Assembly (NCBI GenBank): GCA_965243415.1
Contig: OZ251549.1
Location: forward strand, 1,798,001-1,862,000
DNA length: 64,000 nt
Direction: 5' to 3'
Source: G965204755 sp965243415
GTDB taxonomy: Bacteria > Acidobacteriota > Vicinamibacteria > Marinacidobacterales > Marinacidobacteraceae
Within the stretch, counting starts at the first letter, position 1. Each line of letters begins with the position of its first letter. A program made the position numbers and the translations under genes. The notes beneath the pieces are model-generated. The model did no database searches. It worked only from the letters and a program-made list of their open reading frames with translations, and was not told where the DNA came from. Below, one piece after another: positions 16,514-24,967 of the stretch.

Positions 16514-17230
16514 TCACCGGTAGAGGCTCCGGGACTCGATGGTCTCGGCGACCCCCGGGGGCACCAGGTCGCCGATGGGGAGGGCCGCGTCCAGCCGGCT
16601 GCGGATGTCCTCGGAGGCCGGGTCGGGGAGCGGCAGATCCATGAGCAGCAGGCGCGGCGGCGCCAGCGGGCCTGCGAGGTCGCGGGTGGCCCCGGCGCGG
16701 AACCGGTGCGGCAGCGGCGCGAGCGCCTCCTCGAGGGGGTAGCCGCGGCGCTGCAGGATCAGCACCGGGTGGCGGGTCAGCAGTCGCTCCCAGCGGCTCC
16801 AGGCGCGGAGGTCGCGGAAGGCGTCGCTGCCGACCGCCAGCAGGCAGGAAGGGCCGCCGCCGGGAGGCGCCGGACGGGATTCGGCCAGGCGGTCGAGGGT
16901 GTCCAGGGTGAAGGAGGGGCCTTCCCGCTCCAGTTCCAGGCCGCTCGCGACCAGCCGGGGTCGGCCGGCGACCGCGCGGGCGACCAACTGCAGCCGGTCC
17001 GCGGCCGGGAGGCGCGGGGGGACCGGCCGGTGCGGCGGGACCGCGGCGGGGACCAGCCAGACAGCTTCCACCCCCAGTCGGTCGCGGACCGCTTCGGCGG
17101 CCCGGACATGGCCCCAATGGGGCGGGTCGAAGGTTCCCCCGAAGACGGCGATCACTCCCGGGCGGGTCCGGACGGTCGGCTCCGTGACCGGCGGTTCCGG
17201 ACCTGTCGGCTCCCGGGTGGCCGGCTTCAC
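16514..17230 (-). CDS. nadD: Nicotinate-nucleotide adenylyltransferase
   Basis: Makes deamido-NAD from nicotinate mononucleotide and ATP. The nucleotidyltransferase motif FGGTFDPPHWGH is near residue 30, and the C-terminal DIRSRLDAALPIGDLVPPGV corresponds to the family's ISSTxIR region. The GTG start overlaps the obg stop as GTGA (17227-17230), which supports this start although ~25 residues precede the core. Confidence 0.92.
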   Translation of the reverse strand: MKPATREPTGPEPPVTEPTVRTRPGVIAVFGGTFDPPHWGHVRAAEAVRDRLGVEAVWLVPAAVPPHRPVPPRLPAADRLQLVARAVAGRPRLVASGLELEREGPSFTLDTLDRLAESRPAPPGGGPSCLLAVGSDAFRDLRAWSRWERLLTRHPVLILQRRGYPLEEALAPLPHRFRAGATRDLAGPLAPPRLLLMDLPLPDPASEDIRSRLDAALPIGDLVPPGVAETIESRSLYR

Positions 17231-18297
17231 GGCGTCAGCGCCCTTCCGCCGGCCCCGGCCCCGGCGTCGTCCGCGTCGTTGTCCTCGTCGTCGTCCTCGT
17301 CGTCGGGGCCCGCCGCCAGCCGGGCGCCGAGGGCGGCGGTCAGGCGGCGGCAGCCGCTCCCGGTGGCCGCGGAGAGGGCGAAGAACGGCAGGTCGAGGGC
17401 GGCGGCGGCCCGGTGGAGGCTCTCCAGCCGGGCGCCGTCGTCCACGAGGTCGGTCTTGTTCCCCGCCACCAGCGCCGGCTTCTCCGGCAACCCGGCGCCG
17501 AACCGGAGCACTTCTTCCCGGAGGACGGCCAGGTCCTCTTCCGGGCGGCGGTTCGAGGCCTCGGAAGCGTCCACGAAATAGACCAGCAGCGCCGTGCGCG
17601 AGAGGTGCTTCAGGAACCGGTTCCCCATGCCGGCCCCCCGGCTGGCGCCGGGCAGGACGCCGGGGAGGTCGGCGATCACGAATTCGGTGTCGTCGTCGAG
17701 GCGCACCATCCCCAGGTTGGGCCGGAGGGTGGTGAACGGGTAGTCGGCGATCCGGGGCCGCGCCGCGCTCACCCGGGCGATGAAGGACGACTTGCCGGCG
17801 TTGGGGAAGCCCAGCAGGCCCACATCGGCGAGCAGCCGCAGTTCCAGGCGCACCTCCCGGCGGAGGCCCGGTTCGCCCGGCTCGGCGCGGCGCGGGGCCT
17901 GGTTGGTGGGAGTGCGGAACACGGCGTTCCCGCGCCCGCCGCGGCCGCCGGGCGCCGCCGTCAGCCGGTCGCCGGCGCCGGCCAGGTCGCCGAGCAGGAC
18001 GCCGCTCTCCCGGTCGAACACGGCGGTGCCGGCGGGGACCCGCAGGATCAGGTCCGCGCCGGCGCGGCCCTGGCGGTTGTTCCCGGAGCCGTGGCCGCCG
18101 GCGCCGCCGCGGTAGGAGGGGCGGAAGCGGTACGCCGCCAGGGTGTGCCGGCCGGGGTCCGCGGCCAGCACCACCTCCCCCCCGCGGCCCCCGTTGCCGC
18201 CGTCCGGCCCGCCCCGGGGGACGAACTTCTCGCGGCGGAAACTGACCGCGCCGTTCCCGCCGCGCCCGCCTTCGAGCCGCACCGCCGCTTCGTCCAC
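17227..18297 (-). CDS. obg: GTPase Obg
   Basis: Ribosome-associated GTPase. The glycine-rich Obg domain begins at once (VDEAAVRLEGGRGGNGAVSF), G1 is GFPNAGKSS near residue 162, then the switch region and DLPGV, G4 is NKTD and G5 is SAATG. The C-terminus is a short acidic Asp/Glu tail. I chose the GTG at 18297 with GAGG seven bases upstream, because homologues start right at this point. The frame stays open to 18603 through an Ala/Pro repeat stretch, so an N-terminal extension cannot be excluded. Confidence 0.9.
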   Translation of the reverse strand: MDEAAVRLEGGRGGNGAVSFRREKFVPRGGPDGGNGGRGGEVVLAADPGRHTLAAYRFRPSYRGGAGGHGSGNNRQGRAGADLILRVPAGTAVFDRESGVLLGDLAGAGDRLTAAPGGRGGRGNAVFRTPTNQAPRRAEPGEPGLRREVRLELRLLADVGLLGFPNAGKSSFIARVSAARPRIADYPFTTLRPNLGMVRLDDDTEFVIADLPGVLPGASRGAGMGNRFLKHLSRTALLVYFVDASEASNRRPEEDLAVLREEVLRFGAGLPEKPALVAGNKTDLVDDGARLESLHRAAAALDLPFFALSAATGSGCRRLTAALGARLAAGPDDEDDDEDNDADDAGAGAGGRALTP

Positions 18298-18626
18298 CAG
18301 CGGGCCTCGCGAGCGGCCGTCCGTGGCCGGCGCCGGGGGGGCGGTGGCTGCCCGCGGCTCGGTCGGCGGCGATGCCTCGGTCGGCGGCGATGCCTCGCGC
18401 GGTGGCGATGCCTCGGGCGGCGCCGGGGCCGCGATTGCCGGGGCCGGGCCGAAGCCCGCCGTAGCGGAGGCGCCCGGCCGCTCGTCGCCGCCGCGGCTCT
18501 GCCGCCGGGACGCGGGCGCCGCCGCGAAGGCGGCCGGCCCAAGGCTCGTCCGGTGCTCCCCGCCGGGGACCTCCCCGGGCCCTCGGTGCGCCCCGGTTCC
18601 CACCCGAATCCCCGGGGAGGGCCCGG
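18298..18626. other. obg upstream region or N-terminal extension
   Basis: The region lies between rpmA and the conserved start of obg. It is in frame with obg and would encode about 100 Ala/Pro/Glu/Arg-rich residues from a GTG at 18603. It contains an 18-bp tandem repeat (next entry). Such sequence could be a repeat-bearing leader or a disordered extension. No other gene is seen. Confidence 0.4.
18358..18429. repeat. 18-bp tandem repeat, about four copies
   Basis: The unit CTCGGTCGGCGGCGATGC runs at 18358, 18376 and 18394, with a degenerate copy at 18412. Because 18 is divisible by three, copy-number change would keep the obg frame open; read in that frame it encodes a PPTEAS-type repeat. 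Confidence 0.8.
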
Positions 18627-18899
18627 TCAGGACTCCGTCGGCGCCGGCTCCGCGGCGATCGAGATGAACCGGCCCAGCCGCCCGCGGTTGCGGAACACCA
18701 CGGTCCCGGCGATCTTGGCGAACAGGGTGTCGTCGCGGCCCCGGCCCACGCCCGGGCCCGGCTTGAAGCGGGTGCCCCGCTGCCGGACCAGGATGGCGCC
18801 GCCGAGGACCCGCTCGCCGGCGAACCGCTTCACGCCGAGCCGTTTGGAATGGCTGTCGCGGCCGTTCCGCGAACTTCCCTGTCCCTTCTTGTGCGCCAC
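18627..18899 (-). CDS. rpmA: 50S ribosomal protein L27
   Basis: The 90-residue protein starts MAHKKGQGSSRNGRDSHSKR, the L27 signature; the N-terminus reaches the peptidyl-transferase centre. It continues with GVKRFAGERVLGGAILVRQRGTRFKPG. It lies 36 bp after rplU in the usual rplU-rpmA-obg order. Confidence 0.97.
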   Translation of the reverse strand: MAHKKGQGSSRNGRDSHSKRLGVKRFAGERVLGGAILVRQRGTRFKPGPGVGRGRDDTLFAKIAGTVVFRNRGRLGRFISIAAEPAPTES

Positions 18900-18935
18900 G
18901 GGGTTCTCCTGTCGGGTTCTCGGGACGAGTCTCGC

Positions 18936-19466
18936 TCAGTCGTTCTTGCCGGAATCCTCACCGGATTCGTCGGAATCGGAGTCGGTCGCCGCCGGCGGGT
19001 CGGTCGCAGTCTCCCCGGCGCCGCTCCCCGCCACGACTGCTTCCGCTTCTGCGGGAGCGGCTTCGGCAGGTGCGCCTTCTGCCGGAGCGGCTTCGTTCGG
19101 GGGTGCGGCCTCTGCGGAGGCGGAGGCGGCGTCCGGGGCTTCGGCGTTCGCGGGATGGATCGCTTCCACCCGGACCTGCGTGCGGTACTGGCGGTGGCCC
19201 TGCTTCTTCCGGTAGCCCTTCCGCCGCTTCCGCTTGAAGACGATGATCTTGCGGTCGCGGAAGTGCGCCACCACCGAGGCGGAGACCTGCGCGCCTTCGA
19301 GGTACGGGGAGCCGACGCGGCAATCCCCGGAGTCCGGGTCCCGCAGCAGCAGCACGCGGTCGAAGGTCACCCGCTCCCCCACCGGGGCGTCCAGTTTCTC
19401 GAGCGACAGGCGCTGCCCGGGCTCGGCGCGGTGCTGCTTCCCGCCACTCTCGAAGATCGCGTACAT
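18936..19466 (-). CDS. rplU: 50S ribosomal protein L21 with acidic C-terminal extension
   Basis: Residues 1-103 are a normal L21 (MYAIFESGGKQHRAEPGQRL, then FKRKRRKGYRKKQGHRQYRT). A further ~70 residues are Ala/Glu/Pro-rich with a Gly/Asp/Ser end, giving 176 residues against about 103 in E. coli. The extension encodes repeated EAAPAEGAPAEAAPAEA-type units and probably varies in length between relatives. First ribosomal gene after rho, 61 bp downstream. Confidence 0.96.
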   Translation of the reverse strand: MYAIFESGGKQHRAEPGQRLSLEKLDAPVGERVTFDRVLLLRDPDSGDCRVGSPYLEGAQVSASVVAHFRDRKIIVFKRKRRKGYRKKQGHRQYRTQVRVEAIHPANAEAPDAASASAEAAPPNEAAPAEGAPAEAAPAEAEAVVAGSGAGETATDPPAATDSDSDESGEDSGKND

Positions 19467-19527
19467 GGTCGTTTCCCGGCGGAGAACGGGGGATTCTAGC
19501 AGCGGCGGGCCGGTTCTCGGCCAGTGC

Positions 19528-20784
19528 TCACGAAGCCCGGATCGAGGCCAGCATCTCGCTGTTCGTGGCTGTCCGATCCATGCGCCCGAGCAGGAGGGAC
19601 ATCGCTTCGAGCGGCTTCAGCCCCACCAGCGCCCGCCGCAGCAGGTGGGTCTTCGGCAGTTCTTCCGGCGTGAGCAGCAACTCCTCCCGCCGGGTGCCCG
19701 ACTGGTGGATGTCGATCGCCGGGAAGATGCGCGACTCGGCCAGCCGGCGGTCGAGCACCAACTCCATGTTCCCGGTGCCCTTGAACTCCTGGAAGATGAC
19801 TTCGTCCATCTGCGACCCGGTGTCCACCAGCGAAGTGCCCAGGATGGTCAGGCTGCCGCCGTCCTCGATCTTGCGCGCCGCCCCGAAGAACTGCCGGGGG
19901 AACTCCAGCGCCCGGGAGTCGATCCCGCCGCTCATGGTGCGGCCCTTGCCGCGCATCTCGCGGTTCGCCGCGCGCCCCAGCCGGGTGATCGAGTCCAGCA
20001 GCACCACCACATCCTCCTTCATCTCCACCAGCCGCCGCGCCTGTTCGAGGACGATGCGGGCGACGCGCACATGGTCGGCGCTGCCGCTGTCGGCGGTCGA
20101 GGCGACCACCTGGGCGTCCGGCACCGCCCGGCGCAGGTGGGTCACCTCTTCCGGCCGCTCGTCTATGAGCAGGATGATGAGGTGGATGCCGGGGTAGTGG
20201 CGGGAGATCGAGGCGCCGATCTGTTCCAGCAGGATGGTCTTGCCGGTCTTGGGGGCGGCGACGATGAGCCCGCGCTGGCCGCGCCCCACCGGCGCGATCA
20301 GGTCCACCACCCGGAGCGAGACCGGCGGGTCGTCGCCCTGGGCCAACTCGATGCGCGGCGCCGGATGCTCGCTGACCAGGTCGCTGTAGTTGCGGAGCGG
20401 CGGCAACTCCTCCACCGGGTACCCGTTGACCTCGAGGATGGCGTGGAGTTCGGAGCGGGCCGGGCCCGGCCGGCGCCGCCGCCGGGGGACCGAATGGAGC
20501 CCCACGAGGTGATGCCCCTCGCGGAGTTTGTAGCGGTCGATCAGCCCCAGCGGGACCCGGACATCGGTGGCGCGGGGCAGGTAGTTGTTCTCCAGCAGCC
20601 GGAGATGGCCGGTGTCCCGCGGCCCGAGGTCGAGCAGGCCGCTGATCTCGGCGTCTTCTTCCGCCGCGGGATCGGGCTGCTTGGGGGGCCGCGCGTCGCG
20701 GGGGAACGGTCTCGGCGGCCGCCGCGGGGGGCCCGCGTCCGGGCGTTGCCCGTGGGAGGAGGGGTCGGGGGAGAGTTCTGGCAT
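19528..20784 (-). CDS. rho: Transcription termination factor Rho
   Basis: Hexameric RNA helicase, 418 residues, close to the E. coli length. It has the RNA-binding domain (LLENNYLPRATDVRVPLGLI), Walker A near APKTGKTILL, Walker B (VVVLLDSITRLGRA), the Q-loop region MSGGIDSRALEFPRQFFGAARKIEDGGSLT, and the R-loop GTGNMELVLDR. The ATG at 20784 has AGGAG five bases upstream. The open frame running on to 21450 is low-complexity and probably leader. Confidence 0.96.
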   Translation of the reverse strand: MPELSPDPSSHGQRPDAGPPRRPPRPFPRDARPPKQPDPAAEEDAEISGLLDLGPRDTGHLRLLENNYLPRATDVRVPLGLIDRYKLREGHHLVGLHSVPRRRRRPGPARSELHAILEVNGYPVEELPPLRNYSDLVSEHPAPRIELAQGDDPPVSLRVVDLIAPVGRGQRGLIVAAPKTGKTILLEQIGASISRHYPGIHLIILLIDERPEEVTHLRRAVPDAQVVASTADSGSADHVRVARIVLEQARRLVEMKEDVVVLLDSITRLGRAANREMRGKGRTMSGGIDSRALEFPRQFFGAARKIEDGGSLTILGTSLVDTGSQMDEVIFQEFKGTGNMELVLDRRLAESRIFPAIDIHQSGTRREELLLTPEELPKTHLLRRALVGLKPLEAMSLLLGRMDRTATNSEMLASIRAS

Positions 20785-20796
20785 GGAAACTCCTGT

Positions 20797-20816
20797 TCCG
20801 GAGAGAACTCTCCGGA
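20797..20816 (-). promoter_or_regulatory. Leader hairpin next to the rho ribosome-binding site
   Basis: A perfect 20-bp inverted repeat (9-bp arms TCCGGAGAG/CTCTCCGGA around AA) lies a few bases upstream of the rho AGGAG. In the rho mRNA it would form a stem just before the ribosome-binding site, a plausible place for autoregulation. Not tested. Confidence 0.5.
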
Positions 20817-22119
20817 GAAACTGGGGATTGGCGTCGGGTTCGGGCCGTTCGCGGGCGGTTGCGCCGCGCTGTCGGGCAGCGCCCGCCCCGAAGGCGGGGG
20901 CTTCCCGGGCCCCGGGGCCGGCCGGCCCGCCCTTCCGGGACCGCCGGGGAACCGTCGGCGGGTCCGGGAGTCCGGGAGTCGTCGCTTCGGCGAAGGGGAG
21001 CCGGGAGGCGGTTCGGGGTCGGCGACCCGGAGCCGATCCGTCAGGAAACGAACCGGCGGGAACCGACCGGGGGACCGAACCGGGCTGACGAGATCGGCCC
21101 GACGAATCGGTCCGATGCACCGGGTGCCGGGGCGGAAGAGCGCCCGACCCGGCGGGCGGCGGTCCGCTCCGCGGCGCCTCGCCGCGGCGGTCCGGGTCCT
21201 CCGGCGGAACACCCCTGCGCGCCGCGCGGACGCTTCGGCCGCCGCGGCGACACCGGGCTCCGTCCGGCCGCCTCACCGGAGCGGACCGACTGCCGGTTCG
21301 TCCGCCGGAGCGGGGGCGCTCCGACCGGGCGTCCCGGCCCGAGGTTCCGCCGGAGACTCCGGAAGCCGCTCGCCGAACCGGCGGGAGCGCGGCTCCCGGG
21401 AACCGCCCGTCGCGTCGAACCGACGGGGCGAGTGTCGCCTCTCCCGCCATCTTAGCAGGGGGAGGGGCCGGGGAGGCCGGCTCGCGGATGGGCGGCGCGG
21501 CTCGGTCTCCGCTGTCCGCGCCCCGGCGGGGATGCCCTGACGGAGACTCCCTGACGACGATTCCCTGACGAAGCCTCCCCGACGACGACTCCGCGACGCA
21601 GTGGAAGGGGCCGGGGAGACCGGCTCGCGGGAGAGGGGCGGGGCGGCTCCGCCTCCGGCGTCAGCGCCCCGGCGGGGATTCCCTGACGAAGACTCCCTGA
21701 CGAGGACGCGCTGACGAAGCCTCCCCGACGACGACTCCGCGACGCAGTGGAAGGGGCCGGGGAGACCGGCTCGCGGGAGAGGGGCAGGGCGGCTCCGCCT
21801 CCGGCGTCAGCGCCCCGGCGGGGATTCCCGGACAACGACTCCCGGACGACGACTGCCCGGACGACGACCGCCGGACACCGACTGCCGGGCGACCGGCGCT
21901 CCGCCGGCGCTCCCTCCGGGGGGCGGATCCGGGCGGGCGGGGTCCGAGGCGAGGTGGCGCGGGCGGTCCGCCCGGCGCCCGTGGTTGTTCCGGGCGGGCG
22001 GTGGCCGAGGGGCGCGTCGGCGCGGGGAGGAGCGCGGTGGCGCGGCTCTCCCCGGGGGTTCCTCCGGGCGGGCGGTGACGGAGAGGCGGCCGCCGCCTCC
22101 TCGTCCGCCTCCGGCGCGG
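20817..22119. other. 1.3-kb gene-poor region upstream of rho
   Basis: No supportable gene on either strand. Frames are open for long stretches only because stops are rare at this GC; the translations are Arg/Pro/Gly/Ala-rich. The left part should hold the rho promoter. The right part contains the ~145-bp tandem repeat listed separately and a further Gly/Arg-encoding GC-rich tract up to the DUF5818-like gene. Confidence 0.5.
21458..21890. repeat. Three-unit tandem repeat, period about 143-146 bp
   Basis: Units begin near 21458, 21601 and 21747, each with GGGGCCGGGGAGRCCGGCTC and then GCGCCCCGGCGGGGAT. Units 2 and 3 are nearly identical. Each unit ends in short ~18-bp sub-repeats around CCCTGACGA (CCCGGACGACGACT in the third). 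The third unit decays toward 21890. A nested minisatellite of unknown function. Confidence 0.85.
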
Positions 22120-22494
22120 TTACTCCGGGCGGGCGGCGATGGAGGCGACGGTCACGGTCGTGCCGTCCTCGCTGAGCGTCCCGGTCACGACCACATCGGT
22201 TCCGGCGAACTCCGCCACCTTCTCCTGGTTGGCGATCCCGTACACCGCCTCGGTCTCCGGGACGAACAGGGCGTAGTCGGCGCCCATCTCCCGGCAGGCG
22301 ACGGCGCACTCCGGGTCGCTCATGCCGTCCATCATGTGCTCGGTGCCGCACATGCTGTCGGTGATGTGCGCGTTCCAGGTCTGCTCTTCGGTCGGAGCGG
22401 TCAGCGGCGCGGGGAACGCTGCGGTCGCGGCCGCCGCCGCGACGACGAGGGCGGCGAGCAGCAGGGTGGAAACGCGTGTCGCGGGAGTGGGCAT
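22120..22494 (-). CDS. Small secreted DUF5818-like protein
   Basis: A 124-residue exported protein. The signal peptide covers residues 1-29 or so (LLLAALVVAAAAATAAFPA). The mature part has WNAHITDSMCGTEHMM, DPECAVACREMGADYALFV, GIANQEKVAEFAGTDVVVTGTL, the Cys pattern and order I associate with small secreted proteins abundant in Acidobacteriota. The ATG at 22494 has GGAGG seven bases upstream. Four Cys residues in the conserved part suggest disulphides or metal binding. Function unknown. Confidence 0.75.
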   Translation of the reverse strand: MPTPATRVSTLLLAALVVAAAAATAAFPAPLTAPTEEQTWNAHITDSMCGTEHMMDGMSDPECAVACREMGADYALFVPETEAVYGIANQEKVAEFAGTDVVVTGTLSEDGTTVTVASIAARPE

Positions 22495-22645
22495 GGGGAA
22501 CCTCCGGGCGGCCGGTCGCCGCCGCCCCGGCATTGTCGCACCGGTTCCCGGTTCCCGGAGTCGGGTCCTTCCCGGAACGAAACGCCGCTGCTCGCCCTTC
22601 CCCGCTCCGGGAGAGCTCCCCGCGGCCGGCCGGGGCGGGCAGCGC

Positions 22646-22840
22646 GATCCCCCGGCGCGCCGCGGGGCCGGCCCTCTCCACCATCCACCGCCGCGAGGAC
22701 GATCCCCCGCGACGAGGGGCCGGGCGCCGAGCGGGAAGACGAACGCCGGGGCGATGGATCTCCCCCGGCGCGACGGGAGGCCGGCCCCGGGCTGGAGGCG
22801 AGGTCGTGGAGCGCGAAGGATCCCCCGGCGCGACAGGGGG
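22646..22840. repeat. Four-copy dispersed repeat in the hisS upstream region
   Basis: The motif GATCCCCCGGCGCGAC, with small changes, starts at 22646, 22701, 22757 and 22819 (spacing 55, 56, 62 bp), usually followed by GGGGCCGG or similar. It fills much of the 382-bp gap between the divergent DUF5818-like and hisS genes. No other feature is seen in that gap. Confidence 0.6.
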
Positions 22841-22876
22841 GAGGGGGGCGGGCCGGCCCATAGACTCCGCGCGCCG

Positions 22877-24328
22877 ATGCCCGCCGTTTCGACCCGTCCG
22901 GTCAGCGGGACCCGGGATCACCTGCCGGAGGCCGCGCTCCGCCGTCGGGAGGCGATCCTCCGACTCGAGACCGTCTTCCTGCGCCACGGGTTCCGGCCGC
23001 TCGAGACCCCGGCCCTGGAGCGGCTCTCGACGCTGCTCGGCAAGTACGGCGAGGAGGGCGACCGGCTCATCTACCGGATCCTCCACCGGGGGGACCGGCT
23101 GTCCCGGGCGCTCGCGGAAGCGCCGGTGGAACCCGCGGCCCTGTCCGAACTGGGGCTCCGCTACGACCTGACGGTGCCCCTGGCCCGGGTGGTGGCCGAG
23201 CACCGGGCGGCGTTGCCGGCGGTGTTCCGGCGGTACCAGATCCAGCCGGTCTGGCGGGCCGACCGGGCGCAGCGGGGCCGGTTCCGCGAGTTCACCCAGT
23301 GCGACGCGGACCTGGTCGGGAGCCGGTCGCTCCTCGCCGACGCCGAGGCGCTGCTCGTCCTGTTCGCGGCGCTCGAGGGGCTCGGGTTCCGCGACTTCAC
23401 CGTGCTGCTGAACCACCGGGAGTTGCTGCGCGGCCTCCTCGCGGCGAGCGGCATCCCCGCCGACGGGGAGACCGCGACCCTGGTCGTTCTGGACAAACTG
23501 GACAAGATCGGCCGGGAGGCGGTCGCCGCGGAACTCGGCCGGCTGGAGGCGGTCGGTCCGGAGAGGGCCCGCCGGCTGCTGGACCTGCTGCCGGAGGAAA
23601 CGGCGGTCGACGACGGGGGTGACCTCGATGGGGGTGACCGGCTCGCGGCGCTCGGCCGGGCCTTGGGCGAGGCAGCGGGGGAGGCGGCGCGGCAGGCGGT
23701 CGACCATCTCCGGCAACTGTTCGATCTCGTCGGGGAAGCCCGGGAAGGCGGCTCCGCCGGGTCCGCCTCGGCGAAGGGCGCCGGGACGCTCCGGTTCTCG
23801 CCGCGCCTGGCCCGGGGGCTCAGTTACTACACCGGCCCCATCTTCGAGGCGGTGGCCGCCGGGGGCGCGGGCTCGCTGGCCGGCGGCGGGAGGTACGACG
23901 GTCTGGTGGGGATGTTCAGCGGGCGGGAAGCGCCGGCGGTCGGGTTCTCGCTGGGGATGGAGCGGATCCTCCTGCTGCTCGAGGAGAGCGGCGCGGACCG
24001 CGCGGCGGCCGAATCCGGGCCGCAGGCGATGCTCTGCCCGCTGCCCGGCGTGGCGCCGGCCGAGATCCTGCGCACCGCCACCGCGCTCCGCCGCGCCGGC
24101 GCGCGGCTGACCGTCTCCGTCGAGCCGGGGAAGTTGGGGAAGCAACTGGCGCGGGCCGACCGGGAGGGAGTCCCCTTCGCGCTCCTCCTGGGGCCGGACG
24201 AGGCCGCCGCCGGGCAGTGCACGGTGCGCGACCTCCGCTCCCGCGAGCAGGTGACCGTCCCCCTCGCGGAAGTGGCGGCCCGCCTCGACCGGCCCTCCGG
24301 CCCCGGAGCCGACCCCGCGCGCCCTTGA
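22877..24328 (+). CDS. hisS: Histidyl-tRNA synthetase, eukaryote-like subtype
   Basis: Charges tRNA-His. Class II motifs: motif 2 region QPVWRADRAQRGRFREFTQCD, the histidine-binding motifs LARGLSYYTGPIFEA and GGGRYDGL, and motif 3 GFSLGMERILLLL. A C-terminal anticodon-binding domain follows. The RGRFREFTQCDAD wording of motif 2 resembles the eukaryote/archaeal-like branch. The usual RGLDYYT reads RGLSYYT here. The ATG at 22877 begins 483 residues. Confidence 0.9.
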   Translation: MPAVSTRPVSGTRDHLPEAALRRREAILRLETVFLRHGFRPLETPALERLSTLLGKYGEEGDRLIYRILHRGDRLSRALAEAPVEPAALSELGLRYDLTVPLARVVAEHRAALPAVFRRYQIQPVWRADRAQRGRFREFTQCDADLVGSRSLLADAEALLVLFAALEGLGFRDFTVLLNHRELLRGLLAASGIPADGETATLVVLDKLDKIGREAVAAELGRLEAVGPERARRLLDLLPEETAVDDGGDLDGGDRLAALGRALGEAAGEAARQAVDHLRQLFDLVGEAREGGSAGSASAKGAGTLRFSPRLARGLSYYTGPIFEAVAAGGAGSLAGGGRYDGLVGMFSGREAPAVGFSLGMERILLLLEESGADRAAAESGPQAMLCPLPGVAPAEILRTATALRRAGARLTVSVEPGKLGKQLARADREGVPFALLLGPDEAAAGQCTVRDLRSREQVTVPLAEVAARLDRPSGPGADPARP

Positions 24329-24578
24329 ACCGCGCTTCGGCCCCGCCCGGCAGCGCCCCGGGGGTCGGCGGGCCGGTTCGCCGACCGGGGTCGAACCGGA
24401 ACGGGGACCGACTGCCGGGCCGGGGGTTCGCTGTCTCGGCGCCGGGCGCCTGAACTTCTGCCTGCCGGCGACCCTTCCGCTCGCGGCGGTTCGGGGCTGC
24501 CCGGTCGGCCGGCTGCGGTCGGAAGCGCCGCCGGGGCGGGGGTTCGGCGGGGCCTCGGCCGTGCGGCGGAGTCGCGGG

Positions 24579-24887
24579 TCAGCGCGGCGGTTCTTCGACC
24601 GGGGTCAGGAGGACCCGGGACCGGTCGCGGCGGCGCGGGTTCGCCGGGTCCGCCGGGCGCGCCTCCGGGTCCGGCAGGCGCTCCACCCGGAAACGGCGGC
24701 CCGCCGGGAACAGGGCTTCGTCCCGGAGCGGCGGCAGCGGCCGGGACGGGTCCCGCGCATAGAACCCGTCCGCGTCCGGCTTCAGGGCGCCGACGAACAG
24801 GATCTCCCGCCATTTCCGGGCGGGCAGGGTGAAGCCGCCGTCGGGCCCCGCCGGGACGGTGTCTTCGAAGGGGCTCCGGTCGGACAA
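24579..24887 (-). CDS. Hypothetical protein, 102 residues
   Basis: Not recognised. It begins MSDRSPFEDTVPAGPDGGFTLPARKWREIL and has a proline/arginine-rich middle; no signal or membrane segment. Composition in the first 60 residues is more protein-like than the usual shadow frames here. It converges on hisS across a 250-bp gap in which I see nothing else, and its start is 80 bp from the divergent trmJ. Confidence 0.5.
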   Translation of the reverse strand: MSDRSPFEDTVPAGPDGGFTLPARKWREILFVGALKPDADGFYARDPSRPLPPLRDEALFPAGRRFRVERLPDPEARPADPANPRRRDRSRVLLTPVEEPPR

Positions 24888-24967
24888 GGGGCGAGTCCGG
24901 CCCCGCGCGGCCGGCGACGGGTGTCGGGAGCGGGGCCGGGAGCGCGAGCCTACGATACGGCGACGCC

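Noticed and set aside
20785..21450. N-terminal extension of Rho by 222 residues
   Set aside because: The ATG at 20784 gives the normal length and has AGGAG at the right distance; the extension is Arg/Pro/Gly-rich without a domain.
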